This document shows, piece by piece, positions 45,878 through 46,124 of a stretch of 46,124 nt of DNA. Within the stretch, counting starts at the first letter, position 1; each line of letters begins with the position of its first letter. Below the pieces are notes generated by a model, which was not told the DNA's origin, searched no databases, and saw nothing but the letters and a program-made list of their open reading frames with translations. Source of the stretch: Deltaproteobacteria bacterium (lineage in GTDB: Bacteria > Desulfobacterota > Desulfuromonadia > Geobacterales > Pseudopelobacteraceae); the NCBI GenBank assembly GCA_021778115.1, contig JAJYCS010000009.1, positions 1 to 46,124 of the forward strand, written 5' to 3'. Position numbers and translations under genes: made by a program.

Positions 45878-46124
45878 ATGATCAAGCAGACCATTGCCAA
45901 GGTGGTAGAACGTCGGGATTTGTGCGAAGGGGAGATGATCGAGGTGATGAACCAGATCATGTCCGGCGAATGTACGGCTGCCCAGATCGGTGCCTTTATC
46001 ACCGCCTTGCGAATGAAAGGTGAGACGGTTGAGGAGATTACCGGGGCAGCACGGGTGATGCGGGAGCGGGCTACCCCGATCCGGGTGGGCACCGGGGTGC
46101 TTGATATTGACCGTGATGAGATCA
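45878..46124 (+). CDS. trpD: Anthranilate phosphoribosyltransferase (3' end outside window)
   Basis: TrpD attaches the phosphoribosyl group to anthranilate in tryptophan synthesis. Only the first 82 codons are present. [20 protein letters not shown] and [20 protein letters not shown], then [14 protein letters not shown], are the TrpD N-terminal helical domain. The window ends before the GTGGD PRPP-binding loop. Pyrimidine and thymidine phosphorylases share this helical domain, but the wording '[22 protein letters not shown]' and the spacing fit TrpD better. A GAGGAG box lies 9 bases upstream. Confidence 0.9.
   Translation, partial: MIKQTIAKVVERRDLCEGEMIEVMNQIMSGECTAAQIGAFITALRMKGETVEEITGAARVMRERATPIRVGTGVLDIDRDEI

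Overview
The window looks like chromosomal core DNA of a GC-rich Gram-negative bacterium. I would place it in the Geobacter/Pelobacter-type Desulfuromonadia (former Deltaproteobacteria). This rests on gene order (tilS-ftsH-folP-cdaA-glmM-pdxJ-acpS-nnr and ilvD-ilvB-ilvH-ilvC-psd-pssA), on lipid A/heptose and MreCD-PBP2-RodA envelope genes, and on protein sequences that read as geobacterial from memory. The exact species cannot be named. No rRNA, tRNA, CRISPR array, insertion sequence or phage gene was seen. No stretch over 300 bases lacks a gene; the longest gap is the 265 bp between glgP and ilvD.

Layout: everything from 1 to 22801 is transcribed leftward (minus strand). Almost everything from 23067 to the end is transcribed rightward, so the glgP-ilvD gap is a divergent promoter region. 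The leftward half, in order of transcription, holds glgP, rarA (mgsA), a 41-codon ORF, a CHAT-domain TPR lipoprotein, a group III-like phosphofructokinase, a hipA-hipB toxin-antitoxin pair, a classical ATP phosphofructokinase, corA, tilS, ftsH, an extended folP, cdaA, glmM, pdxJ, acpS, nnr, a CBS-pair protein, tsaE and lysC (cut by the window edge). Many of these genes overlap by 4 bp (ATGA/GTGA), which suggests translational coupling.

The rightward half begins with a branched-chain amino acid operon (ilvD, an unrelated lipoprotein, ilvB, ilvH, ilvC, terminator). Phospholipid genes psd-pssA follow, then yfcE (minus), sppA, aroG (minus), gmhB, rmlA, and the elongasome genes mreC-mreD-mrdA-rodA (no mreB here). 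After these come a small exported protein with its own promoter and terminator, secA, argJ, a DUF2914-like protein, a serine hydrolase, a response regulator with a long acidic linker, a terminator, and the start of trpD.

Most of the window is housekeeping. The accessory signals sit at 13.6-19 kb. A hipA-hipB module with toxin-first order and a perfect 12-bp inverted repeat upstream lies between two different phosphofructokinase genes. Beside it is a CHAT-protease lipoprotein next to a tiny ORF that resembles the C-terminal tail of a caspase-like (C14) protease. This may be the remnant of a caspase/CHAT pair and is the most interesting lead, but it rests on remembered family patterns and needs a profile search.
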